From: Valencia hispanica
Taxonomy: Eukaryota > Chordata > Actinopteri > Cyprinodontiformes > Valenciidae
Assembly: GCA_963556495.2 (NCBI GenBank)
Contig: OY747707.1
Coordinates: 33,099,371 to 33,163,370 of the forward strand
DNA: 64,000 nucleotides
Reading direction: 5' to 3'
Made by a program: the position numbers and the translations under genes. Shown here one piece after another: positions 52,600-64,000 of the stretch (its first letter is position 1; every line of letters begins with the position of its first letter). The notes under the pieces were generated by a model that worked only from the letters and a program-made list of their open reading frames with translations, had not been told where the DNA came from and ran no database searches.

Positions 52600-53290
52600 T
52601 ATTTATATTCATTTTTTTCAAGAACAATTGGTGACAATTATTCTGTGTGGAACTGAAGGAAACAGTTGCTGGTGGCTGTGAAACACAAATGAACATTGCA
52701 TTTCCTGCACATAACTTTAGGTGTACCATTGCACCCTGGAAGCTTGCATCTTCCTTTTTTTCAGTCATCATCGGCCAATGTGCTGTGGCATCCAAGCGCA
52801 CATCATTGACAGGGATTGGTGCTGTATGTCATCTTTTTTTCTTTGCTTGAAACTCCATGGAAACCGTGGAAGTGGGGCGACCTTTCTTCCGTTCTAGGTT
52901 CTTTCCGCTTTTGCAGAGGCCTTCAGCTAAGTAAGACTTGAACGAGTACAGTCTCATCTGTTTATCTTCCCTCATGTCACAGCTCATGCAATCTCTCCTG
53001 CAAAGCAGCCATGCCGTCACTATGGTCATGTCCAACATATGGAACATGACCCGAGGGTACCACTTCTTGGACCTAATTCTGCACCGGTACAGAGCGATCA
53101 GGAAATCACATAAATCCACGCCATCCATATTTCTATTGTACTCTTCGACTATAGCAGGGCGTTTCACTTGGACATAGACCTTTTTCGTGCGGTCCCATCG
53201 GTTGAACAGTCAACAGTACTATCCTCGCTGTCTGAAGGAACTGTAACTTCATGCTCAATCCTCCCATAAAAAGTTCTCATATCCATTTCC
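52600..53290 (-). pseudogene. piggyBac transposase remnant (N-terminal start joined to C-terminal third)
   Basis: Read from the minus strand. An acidic N-terminal start (MDMRTFYGRIEHEVTVPSDS, about 53286 down) runs directly into the C-terminal third: RWDRTKKVYVQ, RPAIVEEYNRNMDGVDLCDF (53167 down) and RSKKWYPRVMFHMLDMTIV. The central DDD catalytic region is absent. After AKKKR there is an in-frame TGA (52829-52831), then ATAHWPMMTEKK. Then a frame change at an A7 run (about 52757-52763) is needed to reach the Cys-rich zinc domain GRCKLPGCNGTPKVMCRKCN and VHLCFTATSNCFLQFHTE. The piggyBac C-terminal CxxC...CxxC...HLC...CF..FH pattern is clear. Non-functional. Confidence 0.85.
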
Positions 53291-53572
53291 TGTAAGTTTA
53301 TACAAGTTTTTAATACATGCATAGTTTTTCTTCACTATTGTCACAATCACTCAATGATCAATCATGGTACTAAAACTCCAGTGGTTCTCAACTCTACACC
53401 TTGTAGATATAGTTATAACAATCTGCCACTGTTTCATAAGAATTGAATTATTTGTTTCAGTATTTTGTAGCAGAGAGGACTCAAACATGCAGAATATGTG
53501 GTCACAAAGACCAGAGTTGAGAAGCACTGCTTTATCATTATTGCCTTTAGCAAAGTGACATAACGGCACAAT

Positions 53573-53588
53573 GTTGCCCTCAGGCAAC
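53573..53588 (-). repeat. 16-bp palindromic motif, copy 2
   Basis: GTTGCC-CTCA-GGCAAC; inverted relative to copy 1 when the shared flank (ACAATG/CATTGT side) is considered. Confidence 0.8.
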
Positions 53589-53918
53589 GTACAAAAAAGA
53601 TCTGTTTTAGTAAATAATTAAAAACTAATTTTGTATTAAAACAACTAAATATGGTTATTTATATGTTCATATACATGCATACATTTTTGTTTATTAGATT
53701 ATTTCATATAAAATAAGTTAAAAAAAACATTTTTATCTTACCTCTTGTGGCTGCAGCGCACCATGCAGCTTCGCTTCCTGAAAGACTTGACCCACCCCCA
53801 AAGGCCAAGCCCACTTCTACTCATGATTTTATTGGACAGATAAATGTCATGTGACATTGTATTTTTTTTTTATGAAATAAAATGTAAAGGGCCACTGTAA
53901 TGACCAAAAAAGTGGTGC

Positions 53919-53934
53919 GTTGCCTGAGGGCAAC
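53919..53934 (+). repeat. 16-bp palindromic motif, copy 3
   Basis: GTTGCC-TGAG-GGCAAC, 16 bp from the right end of the piggyBac element. Confidence 0.8.
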
Positions 53935-53950
53935 GCCATGCCATAGAGGG

Positions 53951-54090
53951 TTAAGCACTATACAATACAGTGCTATCAAACATTACATACATAAGGCTTT
54001 GTTTTCTCTAACATCTACTATCCTAGATGCACTTACTAAGACAGGGAATAATTAATTAAATTTCCCTCTGTGAGATGTTTTTGGATTATG
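53951..54090 (+). repeat. dispersed repeat copy 2, right part
   Basis: Starts 'ttaagcactat', matching 'ttaagcactct' at 44827, and includes 'cctagatgcacttactaaga', matching 44862-44881. Confidence 0.6.
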
Positions 54091-54184
54091 TTTTGTAGCC
54101 TAACTCTGCTTTAATTCCATAACTTCATCCCTAACCTGTCTGCTGTGTTCCTTGGTCTTCGTGTTGCTGTTGTTCACTAATGTT

Positions 54185-54320
54185 CTGTAACAACCACTGC
54201 GGATACTTCCTGAACATTTCATCAAAATGCGTCTACAAGTTTTTGAGTTATGTTGATAACTAACAGACAAACAAACCCTGGCTTAAACATAACTTCCTTG
54301 GTGGAGGTAATTAAATGATC
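54185..54320 (+). mobile_element. LINE 3' tail, RTE-like wording
   Basis: 'aacatttcatcaaaatgcgt', 'tttttgagttatgttgataa' and 'acttccttggtggaggtaat' are typical of a teleost LINE 3' end that I associate with RTE elements. Only the tail is present. Confidence 0.5.
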
Positions 54321-55440
54321 GACAAATGGACTCTGTTTAGTAATAAGGTGACTTTTGAAGGCAATTGGTTGGACGTATTAGAGAAGGTGGATGAAGAGCA
54401 AAGCACATCTCTTGTTTCAGATTTATGTTTGAAATCACACTTCTTTTCCTTTGCCTTTACAAAAATGTGCCACTATGTGTCAGATCCCAACATTGTATAT
54501 TTTTTTGGAACAACTGATTTTATTTTTCATTTGGCATTTGCATAATTTTTGTTATGGATGGAACAGGTCACTCCTCCCATGTCTACACCCACATTGTCCA
54601 AACCTTGTGCATATCAAACCAAAGTCATGTGCAGGCTTTATTTTCTGCAGCATCAGATGGGACCAGTTCAGTCCCGAATCATTTTCTCATATAAATGCAA
54701 ATTGAGTTTTTTCTTCTTTTTTTATCACTGCAGATAAGACCAACGGAAACACGCATCCCCGAGCATGACTCCAAGTATTTTAATTTACCCGATTCCTCTG
54801 TTGGCCACATCTGAGAACTTTCCCTTAAAATTGCCAAAAATGTTTTCAAAGAAAAATAAAATTTTCTAACTTGTCCGTGATGCGAGGCTGAGGGAAAAGC
54901 AGCATAAAAGTAAGACTTGAAGGACTCTTTTATCTAAAGTGACAAACAGGGGCACGCCTCAGAAACTGATGCTGATCCACCGCCGGTTATTTTCAGTAAT
55001 AACCACAACTACAGCGCTCATTCACTGATTCATAAATACTCCAGAAAGTCTTGCCTCTCTTTGAATTTCATTGCAACAAGTTACATTTCTGGTGCTGAGA
55101 AATTGCACTTAGCCTTGAAAATTTTAATTACCTCAGTATTCATGCAGCGACCTTTGCCAACACCTCTACATCAGCATGGCATTCATCCTCACCTTTTATA
55201 TATCTGTCTTTTCAAACAGAACCGGCTTTCAAATTAAGCGTCTCTTACAATCACAGCCCTGGCTCAGATAGATTTATGTTGGAAATGGCAGAGTGAGACA
55301 AAGCTCTGATGAATGTGTGAGGTGTCTGTCTCCTTTATTAACATAATATTTGTTGCTTGTAAGTCAACAAAGACCTCCTTTTTTATTTAAATTGTTGTCT
55401 ATTTAGGCTTAAAAAAAAGCAAAGAAACTGCTAAACCGAA
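54321..55440. other. unassigned intergenic sequence
   Basis: The first 80 bases ('gactctgtttagtaataagg') resemble a Tc1-like 3' region. The rest holds nothing recognised. Confidence 0.4.
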
Positions 55441-55444
55441 AAAC

Positions 55445-56410
55445 TGAAAAGTATTTAACCTTTTCACATTTTGTCACTCTACAACCACAAACTTAAAAGT
55501 AATTACAGATATGAGGTGAAAGGAAAAGACTTCATGGTTTTCAACATTTTTAAAAATAAATAAATATCTGAAAAGTGCATCATGCATATGCCTTCAGCTC
55601 CCTTTACTCTGATACCCATAAAAAAACTCAATGCAACCGTATGCCTTCAGGTGTCACCAATTTAGTAAAAAGATTTAATCTTATTGTAATTAATTTTAAT
55701 AATATTAATACAAGGGACAACTAGTGGTCACACACTCCATAAATCTGACCTTTATAAAAAGCAGAAAGTATAAAGCTATTGACAAAACAAGCCCATAAGG
55801 AGCCCTAGTAATGTTTGCCTTGGCAACACGTTGAGGACACAGCAGACGTGCAATGATACTCTGTTCAGATGACACCGAAATGAAACTTTTTAGCTATATG
55901 AAAAATGTTATGTGTGAAATGTATCCAACACCGGAAAGACCAGTGAGACACGGAGGGGGAAGCATCATGCTGAGGGGATATTCTTCTCCTAGAAGACAAC
56001 CTGTTAGAGGCTTGAAAAATCATGATGGTGTGGAGGTTCACCTTCCCTTAGGACAGCCAGCCTAAACATAGAGTCAGAATGGTGTAGATCAACGCACACT
56101 CATGTATTGAATGATCAAAAGTCCAGACCTAAATCCAATTAGGAATTCTTCATCCGATCTCTCTGAGCGTGAGTTGTTCTGTAAAGAACCGACCAGAATC
56201 TTAATATCCAAACCTGATAGAGACATACCCTAAAAGACTTGCAGGTGCTATTGCAGCAAAAAGTGGTTCTACAAAGTATTGACTAAAAGTGGCTAAAAAC
56301 GTTTGCATGCCACACTTTTAAGATATTTAGCTGTACATTTTTTTCTTCCACTTTGCAAGTGTTCGTTACATTCTGTTGCTTTATCCCACAAAATACATAA
56401 AAAAATCTGT
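55445..56410 (+). mobile_element. Tc1-like transposon remnant
   Basis: Left part 'cacattttgtcactctacaa' and right part 'cattctgttgctttatccca' are matching Tc1-like end regions. The middle (55905-56000) translates to RPVRHGGGSIMLRGYSSPRR. DLNPIE survives at DNA level near 56125 ('cagacctaaatccaatt'). Decayed. Confidence 0.72.
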
Positions 56411-57190
56411 AATTACAACAGGGACAAGCATTTTTCTTTATTTTAATCAAAGACAAACACTTGATGAGATAATTTAGTCATAGGAAAACTTGGATCCTTT
56501 AATAAATATGACATTTCGAAAATCTGTGGTGCAGGAAATAAGGATCATGATGACAGCACTGGGGTAAAATGAGATTTAAGAACTAAAAGAAGTAATTTTA
56601 ATCCTTCATACAAAATTACACAAATTCACTGAAAACAAGGCTCTAAGTAATCAGTGCAAAAGGCTGTTTAAAATCTAATGTCATTAAAATGCAAATTTAT
56701 GATGAGAAGCTCCTGTTTGAGCCTATTTTATTCCACATTTTTAGACTCACTGTCATAAGATTTGTGCTACATTCTGGGTGAGAAGATCTTGGGTGGAAAC
56801 CTAATGAGTAGCATTTTTTGGTCATTAGATGCCACCATTTATGTTTTATAACAGCTTGAACTTAATTTTTGCTATCAGTTTCATTTGTGACAGATCCAAA
56901 TGTCAAATCCAAATGAAAAGTCACTTGCCGCCACAACCATAACATAAAGACACAACAGGAAAATGACCAGAATAAATTAGAGTTTATTTGAGTTTATTTT
57001 ATGTTTAGTGCAAATTCAAAAGAAAAGTATTTTCAAAAAGGTCATCACTAACACAGATTGTCTGATGAAACCGATTGTTTGATTTCAAGTTCCATTCAGT
57101 TTTATTTTCAACACAGTTTAGTTGTATAGAAGCAGTTCACAACAAATATCTTTATGATGCAATGACAAGACGAACATGTCCAAATCCTTG
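56411..57190. other. unassigned AT-rich sequence
   Basis: No coding frame or repeat recognised. Confidence 0.5.
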
Positions 57191-57194
57191 GCAA

Positions 57195-57740
57195 TTATTA
57201 TTAGGAAACTTTATTTGTATAGCACACTTTCAACAAAAAGGCAATTCAATGTGCTTTACATCACTGGGAGAAAAATTAAATAAAAGCAGCAATAAAAGCA
57301 TAAAACACAACATTAGAAAACACATAACATATGACACATTAAAACATATGACATTCCACCTATTATTAGTCACTTACAGTACTCCAAGGCAGCTCTAAAA
57401 GGATGGGTTTTTAACTTTGATTTAAATGAACTCAGTGTTTCAGGAGCTTTGCAGTTGTCTGGAAGTTTGTTCCAGATAAATAAAGCATAGAAACTGAAAG
57501 CTGCTTTTCCATGTTTGGTTCTAATTCTTGGGATGATTAGTAGACTAGAGTTAGAAGACCTGGGTGGTCTGAGCGGTTGGTATAGTGGCAACACGTCTTC
57601 AACATACTTTGGAGCTAAGCCATTCATTGGTTTACAAACTACTAAAAGTATTTAGAAGTCTATTCTCTGAGCTACAGGGAGCCAGTGTAAGGACTTTAGA
57701 ACTGGGGTGATGTGCTCTACTTTCCTGGCTCTATCAGTTT
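57195..57740 (-). mobile_element. L2-like LINE 3' fragment
   Basis: Minus-strand frame 57627-57370 gives MNGLAPKYVEDVLPLYQPLR and IWNKLPDNCKAPETLSSFKS, the C-terminus of an L2-like ORF2. The 3' end 'ctttatttgtatagcacact' at 57208 is typical. It is the same family as 62.4-63.3 kb. Confidence 0.8.
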
Positions 57741-57973
57741 GGTCTAAATTTGATTCAAATCAAGGCCACTCTTTCTACTCCAATCATATTGTCACATTCA
57801 GATCCAATTAGATACAGGCCAATTAAATCCTATTTTTATAATAATAATCATTATTATTATTTAAAACGTTTCCTGTCTGACAGTGTGATATCTGAGTACC
57901 AAGTAGAAGTCCAACAGATTTTCTTTCACTAGTGGAGCATTATGGCTTTTGCTATAATACTCCACTTTTTTAT

Positions 57974-57993
57974 ACACACACACACACACACAC
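57974..57993. repeat. short (AC)n microsatellite
   Basis: About ten units. Confidence 0.85.
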
Positions 57994-58591
57994 GCATACA
58001 TGAAATCTTTATTAGAATAATAATCCCTGTTGATTTTAAAACACCACAATCTGCTTCTTATCGTCCTTTTAAAAACGGTAGTCACACAATAAAGCTGATA
58101 GTAATGTGCTTTGTTGGGAAAATCCAAGGCCATCAAGATATTCTCCTCACCTTCTCACACCTCAGCCCTGAGATATGGACTCCTATTTTGCTAGTTTATC
58201 TGGGATCATTTCTGTTTTTCTTTTTTTTTTCATGCTTGCTATAGTTTAGATGTTTGATTAAGGGGCTTAGGGAACATCTGCTCTGCACTGTTCAGAATTC
58301 AGGTTGACATCTTTTACTTCAAAGACTGTGTTCATGAGAACAGATCAAAAACAAAACAATCCAAACTAAACTGTTAAACAACTCAACTTTTAAAAATGTG
58401 GAAAAAGAGTGGGTGATATAAGTCTTCAGATCTGTCTCAGGTATCCAGGTTGAACATAGTAATTGATTTTTGAAATATTGAATTGAATAGGTTAGCTTAG
58501 CTTATAGTTGTTATATAGCCTCCAAAATATTGGGAAAACATTTATTTCTAATAAAATACTTGTCTGTAGCTTGATGTTTCTGATGAATATA

Positions 58592-60197
58592 CAGGTGAAT
58601 TTAGAAAAATTAGAATATCGTGCAAAAGTTTATTTATCACAGTAATTCAACTTTAAAGGTGAATCTAATATATGATATAGACTCATTACATGCAAAGCGA
58701 GATATTTTAAGCCTTTATTTGTTATAATATAGATTATTACGGTTTACATCTTATGAACACCCCAAATTCAAAATCTCAGAAAATAAGAATATTACATAAA
58801 ATCAATAAAACAAGGAATTTAAACAGAAATGTCAGACCTCTGAAAAGTATAATCATGCATATGTACTCAGTACTTGGTTTGGGCCCCTTTTGCATCAAAT
58901 ACTGCCTCAATGCGGCGCGGCATGGATGCTATCAGCCTGCTGCACTGCTGAGGTGTTATGGAAGACCAGGATGCTTCAATAGAGGCCTTCAGTTTTCTGC
59001 ATTGTTCGGCCTCATGTCTCTCATCTTTCTCTTTCTAAATCCCCAATGGGGTTCAGGTCATGTGAGTTTGCTGGCCAATCAAACACAGTAATCCCATGGT
59101 CTTTGAACCAGGTTTTGGTACTCGTGGCAGCGTGGGCAGGTGCCAAGTCCTGCTGGAAAATGAAGTCAACATCTCCATAAAGATTGTCTGCATAAGGAAG
59201 CATGAAGTGCTCTAAAATGTCCTGGTAGATGCTACATTGACTCTGGACTTAATAAAGCTCAGTGGAAAAACACCAGTAGATGACATGGCTACCCAAATCA
59301 ACACAGACAGAGGAAACTTTATACTGGACTTCAAGCAGTTTGGATTGTGTGCCTCTCCATTCTTCCTCCAGACTCTGGGACCTTGGTTTCCAAAAGAGAT
59401 GCAAAATTTGCAGTTCTTTTTTTCTTTAGCCCAGGTAAGACACTTGTTCAGGAACGGCTTGGCAAGATAAATACAACATTTGAAGCCCATGTTCAGGATC
59501 CATCTGTGTGTGGTGGCTCTTGATGAACTAACTCCAGCCTCAGTGCACTCCTTGTGAAGGTCCCCAACACTTTTCAATTACCTTTTCCTGACAATCTTCT
59601 CCAGGCTGTGGTCATCACTGCTGCTTGTGCACCACACTTTTCCCTTCCACATAACTTTCTTTTAATGTGTATTGATACAGCACTTTGGGAACATCTAACT
59701 TCTTTTGCAATTACCTTTTGAGCCTTTCCCTCCTTATGGAGGGGGTCAATAGTGGTTTTCTCCACAACTGTCAGGTCAGCAGTCTTCCCCATGATTGTGA
59801 TTCCTACTGAGCCAGACTGAGAAAGGCTTTATTGCCATATGTGTGAAAAGGTTCACAACATTAGGAAATTGCTGCAGTACTTTGTGCAAACCAGACTGAG
59901 AGACCATTTAATAGCTCAGGAACCCTTTGTATATGTTTAGGATTAATTAGCTGATTAGAGTGTGACACTTTGAGTCTAAAATATTGAACCTTTTCACAAT
60001 ATTCTAATTTTCTGAGTTTTTGAATTTGAGGTTTTCATAATCTGTAAGCCACAATCATCAAAATTATAACAACTAAAGGCTTGAAATATCTCGCTTTATT
60101 TTCTGCCTCTGTCTCATATATTAGTTTTACCTTTTAAGTTGAATTATTGAAATAAATGAACTTTTGCATAATTTTCTAATTGTTTGAGTTTCACTTG
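58592..60197 (-). mobile_element. Tc1/mariner element with both ends, decayed transposase
   Basis: Left end CAGGTGAATTTAGAAAAATT and right end, inverted, CAAGTGAAACTCAAACAATT, each next to TA (58590-58591, 60198-60199). 'gcaaaagtttat' and 'aattcaact' recur inverted further in. Minus-strand frames give KTADLTVVEKTTIDPLHKEG (start), KEVRCSQSAVSIHIKRKL (helix-turn-helix), FIFQQDLAPAHAATSTKTWF (second Asp) and DWPANSHDLNPI; the catalytic Glu is lost (IGD). Several frameshifts. Confidence 0.85.
59021..59792 (-). pseudogene. Tc1/mariner transposase remnant
   Basis: Three broken frames (59792-59574, 59577-59212, 59203-59021) follow transposase order from the Met start to DLNPI. NPIGD in place of NPIEN removes the catalytic Glu. 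Confidence 0.8.
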
Positions 60198-60199
60198 TA

Positions 60200-62430
60200 T
60201 CTGGTTGCTTTTGTTTTCATATTGTTTTGCTGTTTTGATATTTAAGCTTTCAGATCTAACAAGTTACACACAAGCATCATTTTGTATAGCTGCTGTGACC
60301 CGCCGCACTCTATGAGAGCAACTTTTACGCCTACTTAAGCCACAAAAAGCGGCATATTTTCATCAGCACCGTGGACAGCAGCTGACTGAGCCTGCAGACC
60401 TCTGGCGCCACCTGCTGGTGATAACTAGGTTAACTCTGATATAGGATTAGCTCCCTTCAAATTTAATAACATACACAAGGCGTTCTTGATTTCTACTGGA
60501 TTTATTGGACACAGATGCCAACAACCATCCCGTGAGAACTTTACAAACAACATAAAATAATACATTTTCGCATAGTAAGGAATTATTCTCATAGAGAATA
60601 AACAACAAATCATATCACTCAACAACATAAAACCATCACAAATCCATAATTTGACTTCTAGAAAATGCTGAGACATTCTGTAGTACACTAACATTATTAT
60701 GACTAAAATAAACTCAACAGGTCTGTTACAAATAGACATCTAATTTTCATACAAGCACATAAATATACTAATTGAATACCTCATTGGCCACATTAACTTC
60801 AAGGGGTTAATAAACACATCTTGCAGCACTTCTTCTTTACTTCGTTTTTAATTAAAACAAGTCTCTAACACAGACTGACAAAGGAAAACATGCTGCCCTC
60901 AATCGAGTGTGGTGTGCAACTTAAAAGACAGATTAGTCTGAGAAAACATACTATACTGAACAATGTTTCCGCATTCTGCAGAACCTCCAAAATGTGCATT
61001 TTAAAACAATGTATGAACTGCAGTCTGAATTTATTAAACAAAATATTTCTAACTTATAATTGCTAACCTCTTTAACCTAATTATTGGAACTTAAAACTAT
61101 GAAATTTACTTAAAATGCCTCTGATCGTAGCCACACTGAGGTTAAATATATATTATAGCACACAAATTATGCACAGATTACAGATAAACAGTCAGCATAA
61201 TATCGTAAGAACATTAAGAAATTACAAAGGCGGGAACTCCTGAAAATAAACATTTTATTTATACTGCAAAGATAGCAAAAGGCTCCTTCAGCATATGCCT
61301 AGCTCAAAACCTAATTGAGAATAAGTCTCTCACACATACACACAGAATAAAGAACATTAATTTAAACTAAAAAACAATTACATTGCAAAAGGTTGAACAG
61401 GTTAGTGAAAAAGGAATTATTTATGAGGGATTTACTTAAGAAGCTTCCATTTATTAAGTGTTTCCAGGCAAGTAAAAAGTAAGGTAAAAAGATAAAGTTT
61501 TACTGAGAAAACACCTGATAGGAGACTGCCTGACCAGCAGGTTGAAATTAAGATCTGCTACCCAAGAAATAACTTAAAAAGGCATTGAAAACAAAATTAA
61601 ACAAATATTTTCTTTATCTTTTTTGTCAAAGTTTTATTTGGGTAGAAAATAGCATAATCTGTGAAACAGGTACAGAAATAAATTATATTGAATTCGATCG
61701 AAAGCTGAGGGGTTTACGAAGGACACTCTTACTAGTGCACAGAGGAGAAAAACTCCAACAGAAGGTATCAGAAGAAAAGTAGAACATACAATAAAACAGG
61801 AAGACAACAGCTGACAGTGAAATCAACATCAACCACATTATATTAAGTGTTTCATTGATCTGCTGTACAGTAAGTAGTTTACAGCTAGTGATCCCAGAGA
61901 TGTTAAATTTGCAGCCAATTGTTCAAAAAAATCTGTTTATCTGAAATTAGAAATGGTGTCAGATGGAGGAGTAAAAATAACAAGATTGCTGAAAATCTGT
62001 AATGAAGAAAAACTATTTTTGGAAACAGATAGGGTATACAATAATCGTCAGCTTAAAAAATTACAATATATCACACACATATAACCCACAACCATATTTA
62101 ACCAATAGTATTCTAAAAGGAGTTTTGTTGTTACCCCACAAAATGTGTTTAAGAGATAGATGGGCTTTAATGATTAGCTGTTATAGATTTGATGGCCAAA
62201 ACTAGTTTGCAGATCACCGCTCTTTACAAAGACAAGCAGAGTGAACATCCGGGGGGGGGGAGTTAATATTTGCATCACAGCTTAAAATAAATGAACTCTA
62301 ACAGCATGGCACATGGAGAGGAAAATAATGTCGGAGATTAACAGTGCTGAGTAAAAGTAATCATACTGCTTGAGCGTTTAGAAATAAGCAGGGCTTACTC
62401 TTTCAAAATATTACTCCTCCTTTACTGTTA
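60200..62430. other. unassigned AT-rich intergenic sequence
   Basis: 2.2 kb with no recognisable coding sequence, TIR or LINE wording, apart from a G-run at 62252-62260. The 60-104 codon frames here look random. Confidence 0.5.
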
Positions 62431-62434
62431 AGGC

Positions 62435-63330
62435 AAGGCAAGGCAATTTTATTTGTATAGCACACTTTCAACAGCAGGGTAATCCAAGGTGCTTTACATG
62501 ATTTAGTTATTTAAAAAAACAAAAAACAAAACAAACAGACATGGAATATAACATTGGAAATTTAAAGTAAAAGAAACACAGATTACACATGATATACAAT
62601 AAAGCAAGAGAGCATGAACACATTTCATACATATGACATCAAGCATTTACTCGAAGGCTATTCTAAACAGATGGGTTTTTAGTCTCAATTTAAAGCAGTT
62701 CAGAGTTTCAGCAGCTCTACACTCGTCAGGAAGTCTGTTCCAGATAAGAGGAGCATAGAAACTGAAAGCTGCTTCTCCATGTTTAGTTCTGAGTTTAGGG
62801 ATGTTTAGTAGGCTAGAGTTGGAGGACCTGAGTGGTCTTGGTGGTTGGTACCGTGACAACAGGTCTTCAACATATTTTGGTGCTAAGCCATGTAATGATT
62901 TATAAACTAGTAAAGGTATTTTGAAGTCTATTCTCTGAGCTACAGGGAGCCAGTGTAAGGACTTAGGAAGTGGGGTGATGTGCTCTACTTTCCTGGTTCT
63001 AGTGAGGACGCGAGCAGCAGCGTTCTGGATCAGCTGCAGCTGTCTGATTGACTTTTTAGGCAGACCTGTGAAGATGCTGTTGCAGTAATCAATCGGACTA
63101 AAGATAAACAGATGGATGAGTTTTTCTAGGTCCTGTTGCAACATCAGTCGTTTAGTCCTAGAAATGTTCTACAGGTGATAGAAGGCTGATCTTGTTATTG
63201 CCTTTATGTGACCCTGGAGGTTCAGGTCTGCATCCATTACTACACCTAGATTTCGGGCCTGATCAGTAGTTTCTAGCTGTATTAACTGAAGCTGTGTGCT
63301 GACTCTTGATCGTTCCTCGTTAAGCCAAAT
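62435..63330 (-). mobile_element. L2-like LINE 3' end
   Basis: Minus-strand frame 63144-62647 is open for 165 codons: DYCNSIFTGLPKKSIRQLQL, IQNAAARVLTRTRKVEHITP, LHWLPVAQRIDFKIPLLVYK, LHGLAPKYVEDLLSRYQPPR and WNRLPDECRAAETLNCFKLR. It is the best preserved L2-like C-terminus in the window. The 3' tail contains 'ttttatttgtatagcacact' at 62448. The upstream end runs into an (AT)n run. Confidence 0.85.
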
Positions 63331-63431
<101 letters not shown>

Positions 63432-63489
63432 TGGGCCTCTTACCAAGGGCCTTTCTGCTGCTTCTCTGATTAATAGTCTCATCAAAACC

Positions 63490-64000
63490 CAGTCAATCAA
63501 TCAATCTTTTTTATAAGGTGCTTTTGGTACAAAATTGCATTTCAAAGTGCTTTACAGCTACAACCAACCACCACTCCCGAGGCAGAGGGAAGGAAGATTA
63601 AAATAACAGATTAAGATATAAAAAATAACTGGGGGAAATGGGATAAGATTAAATGGTAAAACATTGATAACATTTAATCAATTAAAACATACAGAGCAAT
63701 TAAACAGACAATAATAAATAGTAATCAGTTAAAAGCTAGGCTAAAAAGGTGAGTCTTGAGCCTGCTCTTAAAAACATGAACGTTCTCTGTGGCCCTGAGG
63801 ACTTCCGGCAGCCTGTTCCAGAGGTGAGGGCCATAAAACTTAAAAGACGCCTCACCGTGAGTGTGTGTCTTGACTTTTGTGATGACAAGGAGATGGCTGC
63901 CAGAGGACCGCAGAGACCGCAAAGGTTTTATTTTACATCCTCGCTCCCCTCTGACGGATTTCTCTTCGGCTGACCCATTTGACCCAAAATTGCAGTCCAA
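63490..64000 (-). mobile_element. second LINE 3' end, runs out of the window
   Basis: Minus-strand frame 64000-63725 gives HGEASFKFYGPHLWNRLPEV and LRATENVHVFKSRLKTHLFS, an L2-like C-terminus distinct from the 62.4-kb copy. Its 3' end has 'caatcaatcttttttataag'. The 5' part lies beyond 64000. Confidence 0.75.

Larger units (their letters stand above)
52233..53950 (-). mobile_element. piggyBac-family element, internally deleted
   Basis: TTAA at 52229-52232 and 53951-53954 flanks ends CCCTCTAGGG (left) and CCCTCTATGG (right, inverted): the TTAA target and CCC start are piggyBac hallmarks. Minus-strand coding remains of the transposase are present (separate entry) but the central catalytic part is missing. 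Three copies of a 16-bp palindrome lie near the ends. It is inserted in a dispersed repeat. Confidence 0.9.

Noticed and set aside
60425..60739. 104-codon minus-strand frame in the unassigned region
   Set aside because: Low-complexity hydrophobic composition, no recognisable domain and no neighbouring exon.

Overview
This window is vertebrate nuclear DNA, most likely from a ray-finned (teleost) fish. It holds spliced genes with GT-AG introns, introns of up to 6 kb, AT-rich spacers, dinucleotide microsatellites, and a typical teleost transposon load: many Tc1-like copies, Rex1-like and L2-like LINE fragments, piggyBac and short TIR elements. No operons, rRNA, tRNA or CRISPR arrays were seen.

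Three host genes could be read exon by exon with consistent splice phases. (1) piga, + strand, 1488-11942: the last five coding exons (327 residues) of the catalytic subunit of GPI-GlcNAc transferase; the N-terminal exons lie left of the window. (2) An ankyrin-repeat/SOCS-box gene of the ASB11/ASB9 pair, + strand, 13842-20490: seven exons, 291 residues, first exon less certain. (3) grpr, - strand, 38808-28410: the gastrin-releasing-peptide receptor, three exons, 360 residues, complete. In human the PIGA, ASB11/ASB9 and GRPR genes all lie on Xp22.2, so the window looks like a compact version of that ancient linkage group. The genes do not share a pathway; the link is synteny.

From about 39 to 64 kb I see no host gene, only repeats. 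The best preserved is a 2.26-kb IS630/Tc1/mariner-type transposon (46830-49087). It has matching terminal inverted repeats, TA flanks and an apparently intact 374-codon transposase split by two introns. Next is a 1.7-kb internally deleted piggyBac copy (52233-53950) sitting in a dispersed repeat. A second copy of that repeat at 44.8 kb preserves the empty TTAA site. Further right are a decayed 1.6-kb Tc1/mariner element with both ends (58592-60197) and three L2-like LINE 3' ends, all on the - strand.

No unknown multi-gene system is visible. The items most worth a second look are the intron-bearing transposon, the piggyBac copy with its palindromic motifs, an interleaved inverted-repeat structure at 19.1-19.3 kb and a 39-bp palindrome at 43.0 kb. 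All identifications come from reading translations against remembered family features; no database search was run.
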